A stretch of 64,000 nucleotides of DNA from Paenibacillus sp. JCM 10914 (lineage in GTDB: Bacteria; Bacillota; Bacilli; Paenibacillales; Paenibacillaceae): positions 1 through 64,000 of the forward strand of contig NZ_BAZR01000006.1 in assembly GCF_001315105.1 (NCBI RefSeq), written 5' to 3'. A program made the position numbers and the translations under genes. Positions within the stretch are counted from its first letter, which is position 1. Every line of letters begins with the position of its first letter. Shown piece by piece: positions 40,048-51,739 of the stretch. The notes below the pieces were generated by a model. That model did not search any database. It had not been told where the DNA came from and saw only the letters and a list, made by a program, of their open reading frames with translations.

Positions 40048-41013
40048 TGACAGAAGCACTCTTGGAGATTGATAATCTCAAAAAATATTTCCCGATTACC
40101 GGCGGCGTCTTCCAGCGGACGGTCGGTAATGTTAGAGCAGTAGATGGTGTCAGCTTCACTATTAACAAAGGTGAATCCTTTGGATTGGTAGGCGAATCCG
40201 GCTGCGGTAAGAGTACGATTGGTCGTACCATTCTCCGTCTCCTGGAGAAGACGGAAGGTAAAGTTATCTTTAATGGGCAAGACATTCATGCTTTGCCTAA
40301 AGAGAAAATGCGTGCCTTGCGTCCTAAAATGCAAATCGTATTTCAGGATCCATACAGCTCGCTCAACCCAAGAATCAAGGTGGGCGAGGCGATTGGCGAG
40401 GCGCTTATTGACCACGGGTTGGTTAATCGCAGAGAGTTAAAAGAGAGAGTCATCGAAACGCTGAAGATTTGCGGCCTTGCTGCTTATCACTATGATCGTT
40501 ATCCGCATGAATTCGTCCGGGGGGCAACGCCAACGGATTGGCATCGCGCGCGCCCTCATCTTGAATCCCGATTTCATCGTTGCCGATGAGCCGGTATCAG
40601 CGCTTGATGTATCGATCCAGGCGCAGATCATTAACTTGCTCAGCGATCTTCAACGTGAGAAACAGTTGACGTACTTGTTCATCTCCCATGATCTCAGTGT
40701 TGTCGAACATTTGTGCAACCGAATTGGGGTTATGTATCTGGGATCGATGGTGGAGTTGGCAAGTAAGGAAGAGTTATTCCGTAACCCGCTGCATCCATAC
40801 ACGAAGGCTTTGCTGTCAGCCGTTCCTGTACCAGATCCGACGCTTAAGCGCGATCGTATCGTGCTTAAAGGCGATATTCCAAGCCCGGCGAACCCACCGT
40901 CTGGATGTAAATTCCATACTCGCTGCCCGATTGCCTCCGATCTGTGCAAGCAGCAAGTGCCGGAATATCGTGATGCAGGTAATAACCACTTCGTGGCTTG
41001 TCATTACGCTTAA
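40047..41013 (+). pseudogene. oppF: Oligopeptide ABC transporter ATPase (OppF type), apparent one-base insertion
   Basis: Walker [20 protein letters not shown]-loop FQDPYSSLNPR, then a break: the signature should read [15 protein letters not shown], but an extra G at 40515 shifts the frame. The remainder ([47 protein letters not shown]) is intact in the next frame to 41013. About 321 residues after removing the base. Energises the transporter with OppD. Confidence 0.88.
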
Positions 41014-41083
41014 TAGTATGACTCTGCAAGAACAGGTCTTCTGACAATTATTTATTACTATATATAGAAGAATAGCAAAATTC

Positions 41084-41128
41084 AAAAAGGGCTTCCTCCG
41101 TCTATAGACGGAATGGGAAGTCCTTTTT
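41084..41128 (+). terminator. Terminator of the opp operon
   Basis: AAAAAGG, CTTC and TCCGTC pair with GACGGA, GAAG and CCTTTTT around a TATA loop, ending in a T run. Confidence 0.85.
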
Positions 41129-41242
41129 AGGTCTGAAATGTATTACGAGTTTGGTTTACATCATTTTCCTGTGATGAAATTTAGAAAAATTGCAGACCAA
41201 AGCCCTCTTTCATCCGTCTATATATATGTGGAGGGTAAATCT

Positions 41243-42223
41243 ATGAAAAAACGGTGGCTTTGGATCGTAATCATTATAATCGTTCTTATCCCGATAGCAG
41301 CCATGATCAGCGGCTATGGGGAACGTGCCGGGTTTAAACCCAGAGTTGAGGCAAAAGCAGTCGTCCTGATGGATATGTCCACCGGACGTATTTTGTACAG
41401 CCAAAATGGTGACGTACCGCTTCCCCCGGCAGGTATGGCCAAGCTGATGACGGAACTGGTCATCCTGGACGATATTAAATCCGGACTTCGAACATGGGAC
41501 GATGAAGTCCAAATTACTGGCCTAGCTAGCAAGACAACAGGTGCTAAGTTGGCTCTGAAGCATGGGGAAGTCTTTACTGTCCGCGAATTATTTCAGAGTA
41601 TGGCGGTGTATAACACGAATGATGCAAGCGTAGCATTAGCTGAGCATTTTGCTGGTTCAGAGGAAGCGTTTGTCCGCAAGATGAACGATAAAGCGCGGAA
41701 GATTGGCTTATCGGATCAATCGCGATTCGTGAATACTACAGGAGTAGATAACAAGTCATCTAGTCTGTGGCCGCTTGGCGTACCAACCGATATGGAAACC
41801 GTTATGACGGCTGAGGATATAGCTAAACTGACGGCCCATCTGATTACAAACCACCCTGATATATTAAGTATGTCCAGTAAGACACAAATGAAATTAAGTG
41901 GAAGAAATTTATATTTAAGCAATACGAATTGGATGCTTTCTACCCTTGGCGGGCCATACTCTTATGAGGGTACAGATGGCTTGAAGACCGGATATAGCGC
42001 GAATGCTGGTTATTGTTTTACCGGTACGGCAGAGCAGCAAGGAACAAGATTGATTGCAGTCATAATGGGTACGGAGTCGTGAGAAGCTAGGTTTGAAGAG
42101 GCACGTAAATTGTTCGACTACGGATTTGCCAAGACATTAACATGGAAGGAGCGGCTGGACAACTGGTTTATTCAATCAGGTACAGCCGCTGTGCTCTCAT
42201 TTCATCGAAATCATAAGTATTGA
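41243..42223 (+). pseudogene. D-Ala-D-Ala carboxypeptidase (DacA-like) without catalytic serine, with internal stop
   Basis: A peptidase-S11 protein with an N-terminal membrane anchor (MKKRWLWIVIIIIVLIPIAAMI). The SxxK nucleophile motif, normally PASMTK, reads PAGMAK: the catalytic Ser is Gly. The second motif, normally S-x-N, reads N-T-N. The KTG motif (GLKTGYSANAGYC) remains. An in-frame TGA at 42080-42082 ends the frame after VIMGTES; reading on gives the family-like REARFEEARKLFDYGFAKTLTWKERLDNW to 42223 (326 codons). This is a substitution, not an indel. It is probably inactive as an enzyme: a pseudogene or a structural pseudoenzyme. Confidence 0.75.
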
Positions 42224-42462
42224 TGGTAACTGCCTAAATTGGTAGATTTATAGATCCGGTCCCGCAGTTCACATAACACAAGAATTTAGTTTACAATAGA
42301 TCATGTGCTGTATTTCGTCTCTAAGTTAAAAGTGAGTCAACGGGCAAGCATCCCGTTTAATAAGGAAAGGAGGGTGAGCCTAATCGATCAGGGTCTCTAA
42401 GAGCCCTTTCTCAATCTGACTTATCCCATCATTTATTATATAATAAAGAAGGAATTGAACTC

Positions 42463-43449
42463 ATGAAGAGGAAATCAATATATATTACACTTGCTATTGT
42501 TTTATTGCTGGGATCATCTGCGTACTTGTTCAGAACGCAACTGGCTATTGTGGCATTTGATCTGTTTATGGCTAAGGACGTGGAAGAATCTTTGCAGCAC
42601 TCGTATAAGCCGCTGCAAAGTGACAAGACACCTGAGCCTGTCGTAATGCAGAGCGAGCCTTTCTCCGTCATGCTGCTCGGAAGCGACCAGCGGGACCAGG
42701 AGGCTGCTCGTTCCGATACATTGATTTATGCCGTAGTTCGTCCCATGGAGTCTAAGGTTCTGTTGATCTCCGTACCGAGGGATACGTATGTGGACATTAT
42801 CGGGCGTGACAGAAAAGATAAGATTAATCATGCGTTTGCCTTTGGTGGTCACCAGATGGCCAAGGATACGATGGAGGCGTTCTTTGACGAGGAGATCGAC
42901 TACTATGCTTCCATTAACTTTGAAGGCTTGAAGAATGTTGTAGATGCAATGGGCGGCGTAGAACTTCCGATTGGTAAAGACATTGTCAACAAAGGAAGAG
43001 ACCATGAAAAGTTTACAGTTGAAGCTAACAAACCGATTTATAGCGGTGAGGAAGCCTTGAATTACGTGCGTTACCGCGAGGATAGCGATTTTAACCGGGC
43101 GAAGCGGCAACAGGTATTTCTTGATGCAGCGGCGAAGCGTCTGAAATCTTTGGATCAAATCGGCAAGGTGCCTGAATTGATCCAAATCATGGGTGACAAT
43201 TTCCAAACCGACATGCAGCCCAAATTCATCATTGATCTAGCGAAGCAGATGTTGACCGGAGGCAAGGTTGACATGACGAGTTTCACGATCATGGGTGAAG
43301 GAATGCGTATTGGTGGGGTCTACTATAATGACCCCGATATGGAAGACGTAGAGGAAGCTCGAAATCTGATTGACAGTTGGATGGATCCCAACACAAAAGC
43401 TGCTGAACTGTTACAGCCTGTAGATGCAGAGAAACAGAAGTTGAAATAA
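42463..43449 (+). CDS. LytR-CpsA-Psr (LCP) family wall-polymer ligase
   Basis: 328 residues; one N-terminal membrane helix (SIYITLAIVLLLGSSAYLF), then the LCP domain: VMLLGSDQRDQEAARSDTLIYAVV, KVLLISVPRDTYVDI, KINHAFAFGG, and ALNYVRYREDSDFNRAKRQQVFLDA. LCP enzymes transfer teichoic-acid-like polymers to peptidoglycan; the Arg and Asp residues that hold polyprenyl phosphate are present. The 240-bp leader holds a small ACGGG/CCCGT hairpin near 42341-42360 but no gene. Confidence 0.92.
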   Translation: MKRKSIYITLAIVLLLGSSAYLFRTQLAIVAFDLFMAKDVEESLQHSYKPLQSDKTPEPVVMQSEPFSVMLLGSDQRDQEAARSDTLIYAVVRPMESKVLLISVPRDTYVDIIGRDRKDKINHAFAFGGHQMAKDTMEAFFDEEIDYYASINFEGLKNVVDAMGGVELPIGKDIVNKGRDHEKFTVEANKPIYSGEEALNYVRYREDSDFNRAKRQQVFLDAAAKRLKSLDQIGKVPELIQIMGDNFQTDMQPKFIIDLAKQMLTGGKVDMTSFTIMGEGMRIGGVYYNDPDMEDVEEARNLIDSWMDPNTKAAELLQPVDAEKQKLK

Positions 43450-43606
43450 GGTCCTCCACTGTCATCAGCACGTATGATCCAAGTTCGGTTAACGTATGTA
43501 TGAGTAAAGGATAGGGGAATAGGGGTAACCTGCATACCTGAATTAGACGAGAAAAGGTTACTTTACATGACTTGCTGCTAGGAAGTCATAAGGAGGATAA
43601 GGCAAT

Positions 43607-44041
43607 ATGAATATCGCTTTTTTTCTGTTACCGAAACAGGAAGTGATTTGTTTGACACTGGAATCAACCTTGAGGCAGACACTGGAGCGTATGGAATATC
43701 ATCGGTTTACGGCTGTGCCTGTACTGGATAAGAACGGAGAATATGCCGGGACAGTCACAGAAGGGGATCTTTTGTGGCATATGAAGAACTCCGAAGGTAA
43801 GATTACGTTTGAGAATGCTTCGAAATTTCTGCTGAAGGATGTTCCTTTCCGGATGGATATCAAGCCGGTATCGATTGATGCTCGAATGGAGGATCTCATT
43901 AATTTAGCGAAGGTCCAGAACTTTGTGCCCGTCGTTGATGATATGAATCGTTTTATCGGAATTGTGCGCAGGAGTCTCATTATTGAATATTGTGAACGGT
44001 TTGTCTCCAAGGAAACGATGGAGTCCCAAGGAGCTTCCTAG
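43607..44041 (+). CDS. CBS-domain protein
   Basis: 144 residues: a pair of CBS motifs (TLEST LRQTLERMEYHRFTAVPVLDKNGEYAGTVTEGDLL; and VSIDARMEDLINLAKVQNFVPVVDDMNRFIGIVRRSLII) and nothing else. Such proteins usually sense adenine nucleotides; in YkuL-like relatives of Bacillota they may bind a nucleotide second messenger. AGGAGG upstream. A single gene with its own terminator. Confidence 0.88.
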   Translation: MNIAFFLLPKQEVICLTLESTLRQTLERMEYHRFTAVPVLDKNGEYAGTVTEGDLLWHMKNSEGKITFENASKFLLKDVPFRMDIKPVSIDARMEDLINLAKVQNFVPVVDDMNRFIGIVRRSLIIEYCERFVSKETMESQGAS

Positions 44042-44088
44042 AATTCAAGCGTACGATAAGAATAATGGTATGAAAGACGAAAGTAACG

Positions 44089-44134
44089 AGGGTGTGGACG
44101 GCGCTGAGGCGTAGGTACCACGCCCTATTTTTTA
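44089..44134 (+). terminator. Terminator after the CBS gene
   Basis: AGGGTGTGG pairs with CCACGCCCT (44089-44097 with 44118-44126, one G-T), then ATTTTTT. Confidence 0.85.
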
Positions 44135-44239
44135 TAAAAGGATTCAGGGGAGTTGGAATAAGCATTCTCGATTTGGAGTACAAAGAGAAGGTATGATTGT
44201 TTTCTACCTGATCCGGCCAAGGGACGGCGCATGGGGCCT

Positions 44240-44270
44240 TTGTGTGAGTGGCTTTTTTTTATGCTATAAT
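44240..44270 (+). promoter_or_regulatory. Possible promoter of the mazG-like/gdpP/dnaB operon
   Basis: An extended -10 TGCTATAAT (44262-44270) with a distant -35-like TTGTGT (44240-44245, spacing 19). It lies about 30 nt before the first gene. Confidence 0.5.
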
Positions 44271-44303
44271 GGAGAATAAAGCTGTTTTCAGGGAGAGATG
44301 GAT

Positions 44304-44615
44304 ATGCCAAATATGCCGAAGGACTTGGATGTAGCTAAACGAGCTAAAGTGATCGAATGGCTAAAAACCGAAGTAATCGATAATGTATCCCGGTTATTTA
44401 AAGCTCTATGGGAAGGCAGCACTACGAAGGTTGGAGACAGCTTGGTCAGCCTGATGATGAGCTCCTACATATTGGGTCGTAGGCTCGGTTTGACCTATCG
44501 GGATTTGGATGATCTCTTGCTCGAGAAATTGAAAAAGCATAAGCAGGAAGGACATCAGCTGGAGGATTGGTACCAGGATATTTCCGCGCTTGAAGAACAT
44601 TTGCGTAAGAGGTGA
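44304..44615 (+). CDS. MazG-like family protein
   Basis: 103 residues, all helical, MPNMPKDLDVAKRAKVIEWLKTEVI, then LFKALWEG and SYILGRRLGLTYRDLDDLL. It matches small MazG-like proteins found before DUF2232 and gdpP in Paenibacillus. The metal-binding acidic motif of true MazG pyrophosphohydrolases is not obvious, so enzyme activity is doubtful. ATG 44304 has GGGAGAG upstream. It is coupled to the next gene. Confidence 0.75.
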   Translation: MPNMPKDLDVAKRAKVIEWLKTEVIDNVSRLFKALWEGSTTKVGDSLVSLMMSSYILGRRLGLTYRDLDDLLLEKLKKHKQEGHQLEDWYQDISALEEHLRKR

Positions 44616-44620
44616 ACCTA

Positions 44621-45538
44621 TTGAAACTGCGTTGGACAACAGCAGCATGGAGTATCGTATATCTGCTTCTGCTGCTATCATTACAGACCGTTTTCTCGAT
44701 CGTAACGGCATTTTTACTGGTTCTGCCGGTGGCGATACTATTTACGGCTTTGAATACCAAATCATTCATTGCACATGTGGCTCCTGTATGGTTGATTGCA
44801 TTGCTGATTAGCCCCATCTACTTGATATTCGCCATTTATTTCGCGATACCGGGTATTGTTATGGGATATTTGTACCGGAAGAGAAGGGCGGCGATGCAGG
44901 TACTGAAGTATGGTATCGCTACCATGCTGGCGGAGATGCTCTTGCTCCTGCTGATCAGTACGGCCTTCTTCCAGTTGAACCTCTCGGATTACGTTGATGA
45001 GATCGTTCAGATTACGACAGCGCCATTGATCGAAATGGGGATCGAAAATGGTGTGGGCGGCCAGCTGCTGGGAACCGAAATTGATACACAACTCATTAAG
45101 GATCAGACGATGCGGATGGTTCCGTTCGCGATGATCATGAGTGCGCTGTTAATGACGGTAGTCACACATGCACTGGCACGCCCGACACTGAATAGCTTGG
45201 GGTTGTCAGTGCCTAAGCTTAAACCCGCCAGGGAGTGGAGAATGCCCCGTTCACTGATCTGGTATTACTTGCTGATCTTCTTCCTCAGTATCGCTACAAT
45301 GGATTCAGACAATTATTTTATGAACATGGTTGTGGCCAACGGCATGCCGTTGCTGCAGATTTGCTTCATGATTCAAGCACTTGGATTCTTCTATTTCCTG
45401 GCATATGAGCGGAAGTGGCATCCGATTATACCGCTCTTGACGGCTATTCCGATCGTGCTGTTCCCACCCGCTTTGATTATCGGTATCTTGGATCTGGCGT
45501 TTCCGCTTCGTCAGGCGTTTAGCAAAAACAAGAGATAA
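44621..45538 (+). CDS. DUF2232 membrane protein (YybS-like)
   Basis: About 305 residues with roughly eight membrane helices, e.g. WSIVYLLLLLSLQTVFSIV and VWLIALLISPIYLIFAIYFAIPGI. Matches DUF2232/YybS, encoded upstream of gdpP in Bacillus; function unknown. TTG 44621 with AGAGGTG is likely; GTG 44612 is also possible. Part of the gdpP-rplI-dnaB operon. Confidence 0.85.
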   Translation: MKLRWTTAAWSIVYLLLLLSLQTVFSIVTAFLLVLPVAILFTALNTKSFIAHVAPVWLIALLISPIYLIFAIYFAIPGIVMGYLYRKRRAAMQVLKYGIATMLAEMLLLLLISTAFFQLNLSDYVDEIVQITTAPLIEMGIENGVGGQLLGTEIDTQLIKDQTMRMVPFAMIMSALLMTVVTHALARPTLNSLGLSVPKLKPAREWRMPRSLIWYYLLIFFLSIATMDSDNYFMNMVVANGMPLLQICFMIQALGFFYFLAYERKWHPIIPLLTAIPIVLFPPALIIGILDLAFPLRQAFSKNKR

Positions 45539-45549
45539 GGTGATGAGTC

Positions 45550-47567
45550 ATGCCTAAATTTTTGCAGAAACGCTGGCACGGCTATCATACCGTCTGGGCG
45601 TTTGCATTGGTGCTGCTACTCGTTATTTTCCTATCGTTCTATAATACGTGGCTGGGTTTAGTTGGCTTGCTGCTTGCTATCATCGGCGGTTACGTGATGC
45701 TGAAGGCCGAAATGAAGTTTCGGCGTGAGCTGGTCGATTATATCGGCGATTTAACTTTTCGTATCCAGCGCGTAGAAGGCGAGGCGGTTAGTGTCTTGCC
45801 CTTCGGCATTGTTTTGTATAGCGAAGATAAGACGGTGGAGTGGCACAATCAATTCATGATTCATATGTTTCCTGATCAGACGCTGGTCGGCGTCTCGCTG
45901 CAGGAACTGTTCCCGCAGATTGCGGCCGTGATGCGGGAGCAACTGGACAAGAAGGATAACAAAGAACAGAAAGATCCAGATGAGAGTGCTCTAGGTGAAA
46001 TACGGCTCGAGATTTCGCATGAGGATAAGTTCTATGGTGCGACCATCATCCCCGAAGAACGATTGATTTATCTGGATGAAATCACTGAGCTGGTTATCCT
46101 GCGCCAACGCTATGAGGACGAACGACTTGCCTTAGGCATTATTATGATGGATAACATGGATGAAGCGTCGCAAGGAATGGACGATCAACAGCGTACCGCC
46201 TTAATTGCCAAAGTAACGAGCGAGATTACGGATTGGGCACGGGAATATAACGTCTATCTGCGCAGACTCTCCTCAGATCGATACCTAATGATGTTAAATC
46301 AACGATCGCTCGATATGTTGGAGAACAGCCGGTTTCTTATTCTGGATGAAGTACGCGAGATGACCGCCGATTTGAAGGTGCCATTGACGCTTAGTGTAGG
46401 TCTAGCCTCAGGCTCTGATGATATTACGGAGCTTGGACAACTGGCGCAGTCCAGTCTGGATATGGCGCTTGGACGAGGTGGGGATCAGGCAGCGGTGAAG
46501 GCAGGCCAGCGCTTGTCCTTTTACGGGGGCAAGTCGAATGCCGTAGAGAAGCGCACGCGAGTAAGAGCTCGTGTAATCTCTCACGCCCTTCGTGATCTGA
46601 TGCAAGAAAGTGATCATGTGATCGTGATGGGGCACAAGCAACCCGACATGGACGTTATCGGAGCATCCATTGGTATCTTGAAGGCAGCGCAGATGTATAA
46701 GGTCGATGCTTATATCGTGACGGAGGGGCTTAACCCATCAATCTCGCGCATAATGGAGGAAGTCCGTAAGGATGAAGCCATCATGAGTCGGTTCATCTCG
46801 ACCGAGCAAGCGATGCAGATGATGACAGAACACACGTTGCTTGTGGTCGTGGATACGCACAAGGCTTCAATGACGATGGAGCCAAGACTAGTGCAGCGGG
46901 CCAGCCGCGTGGTTGTAATGGATCATCATCGGCGGGGCGAAGAGTTCATCAATGATGCGGTGCTTATCTATCTGGAGCCGTATGCATCCTCCACCTGCGA
47001 ATTAGTGACCGAGGTGTTGCAGTACATTCATGAGCGCGTAACCCTAACACCGGTCGAGGCAACGGCATTGCTTGCCGGAATCACGGTGGATACGAAGCAT
47101 TTTGCACTTCATACTGGGTCGAGAACCTTTGAAGCAGCAGGCTCCTACGACGCCACGGTGCGGATACCACGATGATTCAACGGGTACTCAAGGAGGATCT
47201 GACAGAATTTATAGCGAAGGCAGAAATCGTGAAACATGCTAGAATGGTATATGACCATATCGCGCTGGCGGTATCGAAGAGTGCAGGGCCCATACCGCAG
47301 CTGTTAATTGCCCAGGTGGCGGATATGCTGCTCAATATGACGGATGTGCAGGCCTCCTTTGTCATCAGTGAACGTACGGATGGCAAGATTGGAATCAGCG
47401 CTCGTTCGATGGGCAAGATGAATGTTCAGGTGATTATGGAACGTCTCGGGGGAGGCGGACATTTGACGAATGCCGCGGTACAGCTGGACACTTCGCTTGA
47501 AGAAGCGGAGAAACAGCTGATGGATGTACTGGCGGACATCAAAGCGAAAGAGGGGTTGTTCGAATGA
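45550..47567 (+). pseudogene. gdpP: Cyclic-di-AMP phosphodiesterase GdpP, apparent one-base deletion
   Basis: Two membrane helices (YHTVWAFALVLLLVIFLSFY, LGLVGLLLAIIGGYVML), a PAS-like domain, a degenerate GGDEF domain, then DHH (HKQPDMDVIGASIG, VVMDHHRRGEEF) and DHHA1 (RLGGGGHLTNAAVQ) domains that hydrolyse c-di-AMP. The frame is lost near 47140 (FEAAG); one base restores LLRRHGADTTMIQRVLKED, giving about 672 residues. GdpP lowers c-di-AMP and thereby affects wall and potassium homeostasis. Overlaps rplI by four bases. Confidence 0.9.
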
Positions 47568-48007
47568 AAGTGATTTTCATTAAAGATATGAAGGGCCAAG
47601 GCAAGAAGGGTGATGTGAAGGAAGTATCCGAAGGGTATGCTACGAATTTTCTGATTCCGCGCGGCGTGGCTCGTCCGGCAACAGATGGAAATATGAAGAA
47701 CCTGGAGCAGCAGCAGGCCTCAGAGCAGAAACGCAAGGAGCAAGAGAAGGAAGAGGCACAGGCGCTAGGTAAGAAGCTGGAAGAGATGACGATTGTGTTA
47801 AAAGCCAAGTCCGGAGAGGGTGGCCGCTTGTTCGGCGCGATTACGAGCAAACAGATCGCCGAGGCGCTGGCTGGACAGAAGATCAAGATTGATAAACGTA
47901 AAATCGAACTCAGCGATCCAATCCGGAGCCTGGGCGTGACGCAAGTTCCCGTGAAGCTGCACCCTGACGTCAAGGCGACGCTCAAGGTTCAAATTACGGA
48001 GGAGTAA
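47564..48007 (+). CDS. rplI: 50S ribosomal protein L9
   Basis: 147 residues, [36 protein letters not shown], the long central helix, and a C-terminal domain; full-length bL9. Between gdpP and dnaB as in Bacillus. Confidence 0.97.
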   Translation: MKVIFIKDMKGQGKKGDVKEVSEGYATNFLIPRGVARPATDGNMKNLEQQQASEQKRKEQEKEEAQALGKKLEEMTIVLKAKSGEGGRLFGAITSKQIAEALAGQKIKIDKRKIELSDPIRSLGVTQVPVKLHPDVKATLKVQITEE

Positions 48008-48008
48008 T

Positions 48009-49373
48009 ATGGGAGGAGAACTCTATTTCGATCGGGTCCCCCCTCAGAATCTGGAGGCAGAGCAGGCAGTGCTTGGTGCCATTCTGCTGCATAGTGAAGC
48101 GCTGATCACGGCGATGGAGCGGGTACAGTCCGAGGACTTCTATGACAAGACGCATCAGATCATTTATGAAGTGATGGTGCAGCTTGGAGAAGGCAATCAA
48201 CCGATCGATCTGGTGACCCTCACTTCTCTGCTTCAGGATAAAGGACAGCTGGAGGAGATAGGCGGTGTCAGTTATTTAGCGAAGTTGGCACACGCGGTTC
48301 CGACGGCAGCCAATGTTGATTATTACGCCCAGATCATTGAAGAGAAGTCGATGCTCCGGCGCTTGATACGCACGGCCACTCAGATCGTTAGCGAAGGATA
48401 TACCGGCGGCGAGGACGTATCCGGCATGCTAAGCGAAGCGGAGCGTCGAATCCTTGAAATATCAAACCGCCGCACAGGCAGCGGATTTATCGCCATTCGG
48501 GATGTCCTGATGGAGGTGTTCGAGAAGGTTGAGGTGCTCCATCAGAACCGGGGCAACACGACAGGTATACCGTCTGGCTTCGCGGATCTGGATAAAATGA
48601 CAAGCGGATTCCAACGTAACGACCTCATCATCGTGGCTGCTCGTCCTTCGGTTGGTAAGACGGCGTTCGCTCTGAATATCGCTCAGAATGTGGCGATAAG
48701 AGCTAAAGAGACGGTGGCCATCTTCAGTCTGGAGATGTCAGCACCGCAGCTTGTTCAGCGGATGATCTGTGCAGAGGCTAACTTGGACGCAGGCGTGATG
48801 CGTAACGGTGATTTCAAGGGCGATGAGGATTGGTCCAAGCTGACGATGGGCATCGCCGCTTTGTCCGAAGCGGAAATCTACATTGACGATACACCGGGTG
48901 TGACCGTTGCCGATATTCGCGCGAAGTGCCGCCGACTCAAGAAAGAGAAGGGGCTGGGGATGATTCTGATCGATTACCTGCAGCTCATTCACGGACGTGG
49001 CAAGGCTGGCGAGAACCGGCAGCAGGAAGTATCCGAAATATCCAGAACGCTGAAGCAGATTGCCAGGGAGCTGGAGGTTCCGGTTATCGCACTATCTCAG
49101 TTGAGCCGGGGCGTCGAGCAGCGGCAGGACAAGCGTCCGATGATGAGTGACCTGCGGGAATCGGGGTCCATCGAGCAGGATGCGGATATCGTAGCCTTCT
49201 TGTACCGTGACGATTATTATAATCAGGAGACGGAGAAGAAGAATATTATCGAGATCATTATCGCGAAACAGCGTAACGGGCCGGTAGGCACAGTGGAACT
49301 CGTCTTTCTCAAGAATTTCAATAAATTCGTGAACTATGAGCGGACGCATGCGGATGCGTTTGCCGCCGGATAG
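48009..49373 (+). CDS. dnaB: Replicative DNA helicase
   Basis: 454 residues (B. subtilis DnaC equivalent). N-terminal helical domain (PPQNLEAEQAVLGAILL), then a RecA-like motor with Walker A ARPSVGKTAFALNIA, FSLEMSAPQLVQRM, Walker B MILIDYLQL, and the DnaB signature LSQLSRGVEQRQDKRPMMSDLRESGSIEQDADI. No intein. Ribosome-binding site GGAGGAG overlaps the rplI end. Confidence 0.97.
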   Translation: MGGELYFDRVPPQNLEAEQAVLGAILLHSEALITAMERVQSEDFYDKTHQIIYEVMVQLGEGNQPIDLVTLTSLLQDKGQLEEIGGVSYLAKLAHAVPTAANVDYYAQIIEEKSMLRRLIRTATQIVSEGYTGGEDVSGMLSEAERRILEISNRRTGSGFIAIRDVLMEVFEKVEVLHQNRGNTTGIPSGFADLDKMTSGFQRNDLIIVAARPSVGKTAFALNIAQNVAIRAKETVAIFSLEMSAPQLVQRMICAEANLDAGVMRNGDFKGDEDWSKLTMGIAALSEAEIYIDDTPGVTVADIRAKCRRLKKEKGLGMILIDYLQLIHGRGKAGENRQQEVSEISRTLKQIARELEVPVIALSQLSRGVEQRQDKRPMMSDLRESGSIEQDADIVAFLYRDDYYNQETEKKNIIEIIIAKQRNGPVGTVELVFLKNFNKFVNYERTHADAFAAG

Positions 49374-49486
49374 CGCTGTGTATAGGGAATGATCGATAGT
49401 ATACCTGCCCTCTACTGTCAGTTATCGTGATTGTTCATTCAATCCTCGACATAAAGGGCAACAACCTCATATTCTTGTCCTAATTC

Positions 49487-49526
49487 CGAACAATCATACA
49501 TTGCTGTGTATGATTGTTCGTTTTTA
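49487..49526 (+). terminator. Terminator of the dnaB operon
   Basis: A perfect 14-bp stem CGAACAATCATACA/TGTATGATTGTTCG (49487-49500 with 49507-49520), then TTTTT. Confidence 0.93.
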
Positions 49527-49529
49527 TAT

Positions 49530-49558
49530 TTGACTTTGAAAAAGCGGGCTGTTACACT
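49530..49558 (+). promoter_or_regulatory. purA promoter
   Basis: TTGACT (49530-49535), 17 nt, TACACT (49553-49558), right after the dnaB terminator and about 110 nt before purA. No PurR box recognised. Confidence 0.75.
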
Positions 49559-49640
49559 GATATTGCTGCTTTAATGCAGTGAGGTCATCATACATGTTAG
49601 ATATGAAAGTTGATTTTATCGGTGTTTCTTGAAATATTAG

Positions 49641-50960
<1,320 letters not shown>

Positions 50961-50972
50961 CATGACTTAAAG

Positions 50973-51020
50973 AAGAGCGGCAATCCCTCTGTTGATACAG
51001 ATTGGATTGCCGCTCTTTGT
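50973..51020. terminator. Bidirectional terminator between purA and hrtA
   Basis: A perfect 14-bp stem AAGAGCGGCAATCC/GGATTGCCGCTCTT (50973-50986 with 51004-51017) between convergent genes. Confidence 0.88.
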
Positions 51021-51037
51021 GTGTCCAGCGTTGCCAT

Positions 51038-51739
51038 TTACAATAGGATCGGCTTCGGCTGTTCGGATATCTTCCCGTCTTCGATATAAATAATGCGATC
51101 GCACAGATCCAGCATGCGCTTGTCATGCGTGACCATGATCGCGGCTTTTTGACGGAGCTTCACCTCATCCGCCAGCATCTGAACAACGGTTCGGCCACGC
51201 TCGGAGTCCAGGCTGGCCGTAGGCTCGTCCGTGAGAATGAGCTCCGGATCGTTCATCCATGCCCTGGCGATAGCTACGCGCTGGCGCTCACCGCCGGAGA
51301 GACTCTCAGGATAGTAGTGTCTTCGGTGAGTGAGGCCGAGCCGTTGCAGCAGGTTGTTCGCACGTAGCTTTGGCTCATTCCCATGCTGTCCTGCAAGCTT
51401 GGCGATGAGCAGCAGTTGATCCCTGACGGTTAGATAAGGGATGAGATTCGCAGACTGAAATACAAATCCGATATGGTTGAGGCGCAGGGCGTTCATTTTT
51501 TTGGCGGACAATTTCGTCACCTCCTGTTCCCCCATCCAGATGCGTCCGCTCGTTGGTGTGAGCAGGGCACCTGCAATCGAGAGAAACGTGCTTTTGCCCG
51601 ATCCGGAAGGGCCTACGACCGCTACGAATTCGCCGCTTTTAATTTCCAGGGAAATGTTGCTGAGCACCTGGACGGACATATCACCATCCCCGAACTTCTT
51701 GCTGACTTGATCGATTAATAATTTGGATGTCTTCATCAT
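51038..51739 (-). CDS. hrtA: Heme-exporter-type ABC ATPase HrtA
   Basis: 233 residues. Walker [19 protein letters not shown], signature [14 protein letters not shown], Walker [13 protein letters not shown], of the LolD/MacB-type class. ATG 51739 overlaps the permease stop (ATGA); ATG 51736 is an alternative with better spacing to GGGAGG. The identity follows from the partner permease, the adjacent HssRS-like pair and an HssR-type box. In Staphylococcus aureus HrtAB expels toxic heme. Confidence 0.78.
   Translation of the reverse strand: MMKTSKLLIDQVSKKFGDGDMSVQVLSNISLEIKSGEFVAVVGPSGSGKSTFLSIAGALLTPTSGRIWMGEQEVTKLSAKKMNALRLNHIGFVFQSANLIPYLTVRDQLLLIAKLAGQHGNEPKLRANNLLQRLGLTHRRHYYPESLSGGERQRVAIARAWMNDPELILTDEPTASLDSERGRTVVQMLADEVKLRQKAAIMVTHDKRMLDLCDRIIYIEDGKISEQPKPILL

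Noticed and set aside
42080..42082. Selenocysteine at the in-frame TGA of the DacA-like gene
   Set aside because: No SECIS-like hairpin is evident after the TGA and the aligned position is not a cysteine or redox site; a simple nonsense change fits better.
42241..42462. A riboswitch or leader peptide before the LCP gene
   Set aside because: Only a small ACGGG/CCCGT hairpin and a GTG frame of eight codons; no known riboswitch signature.
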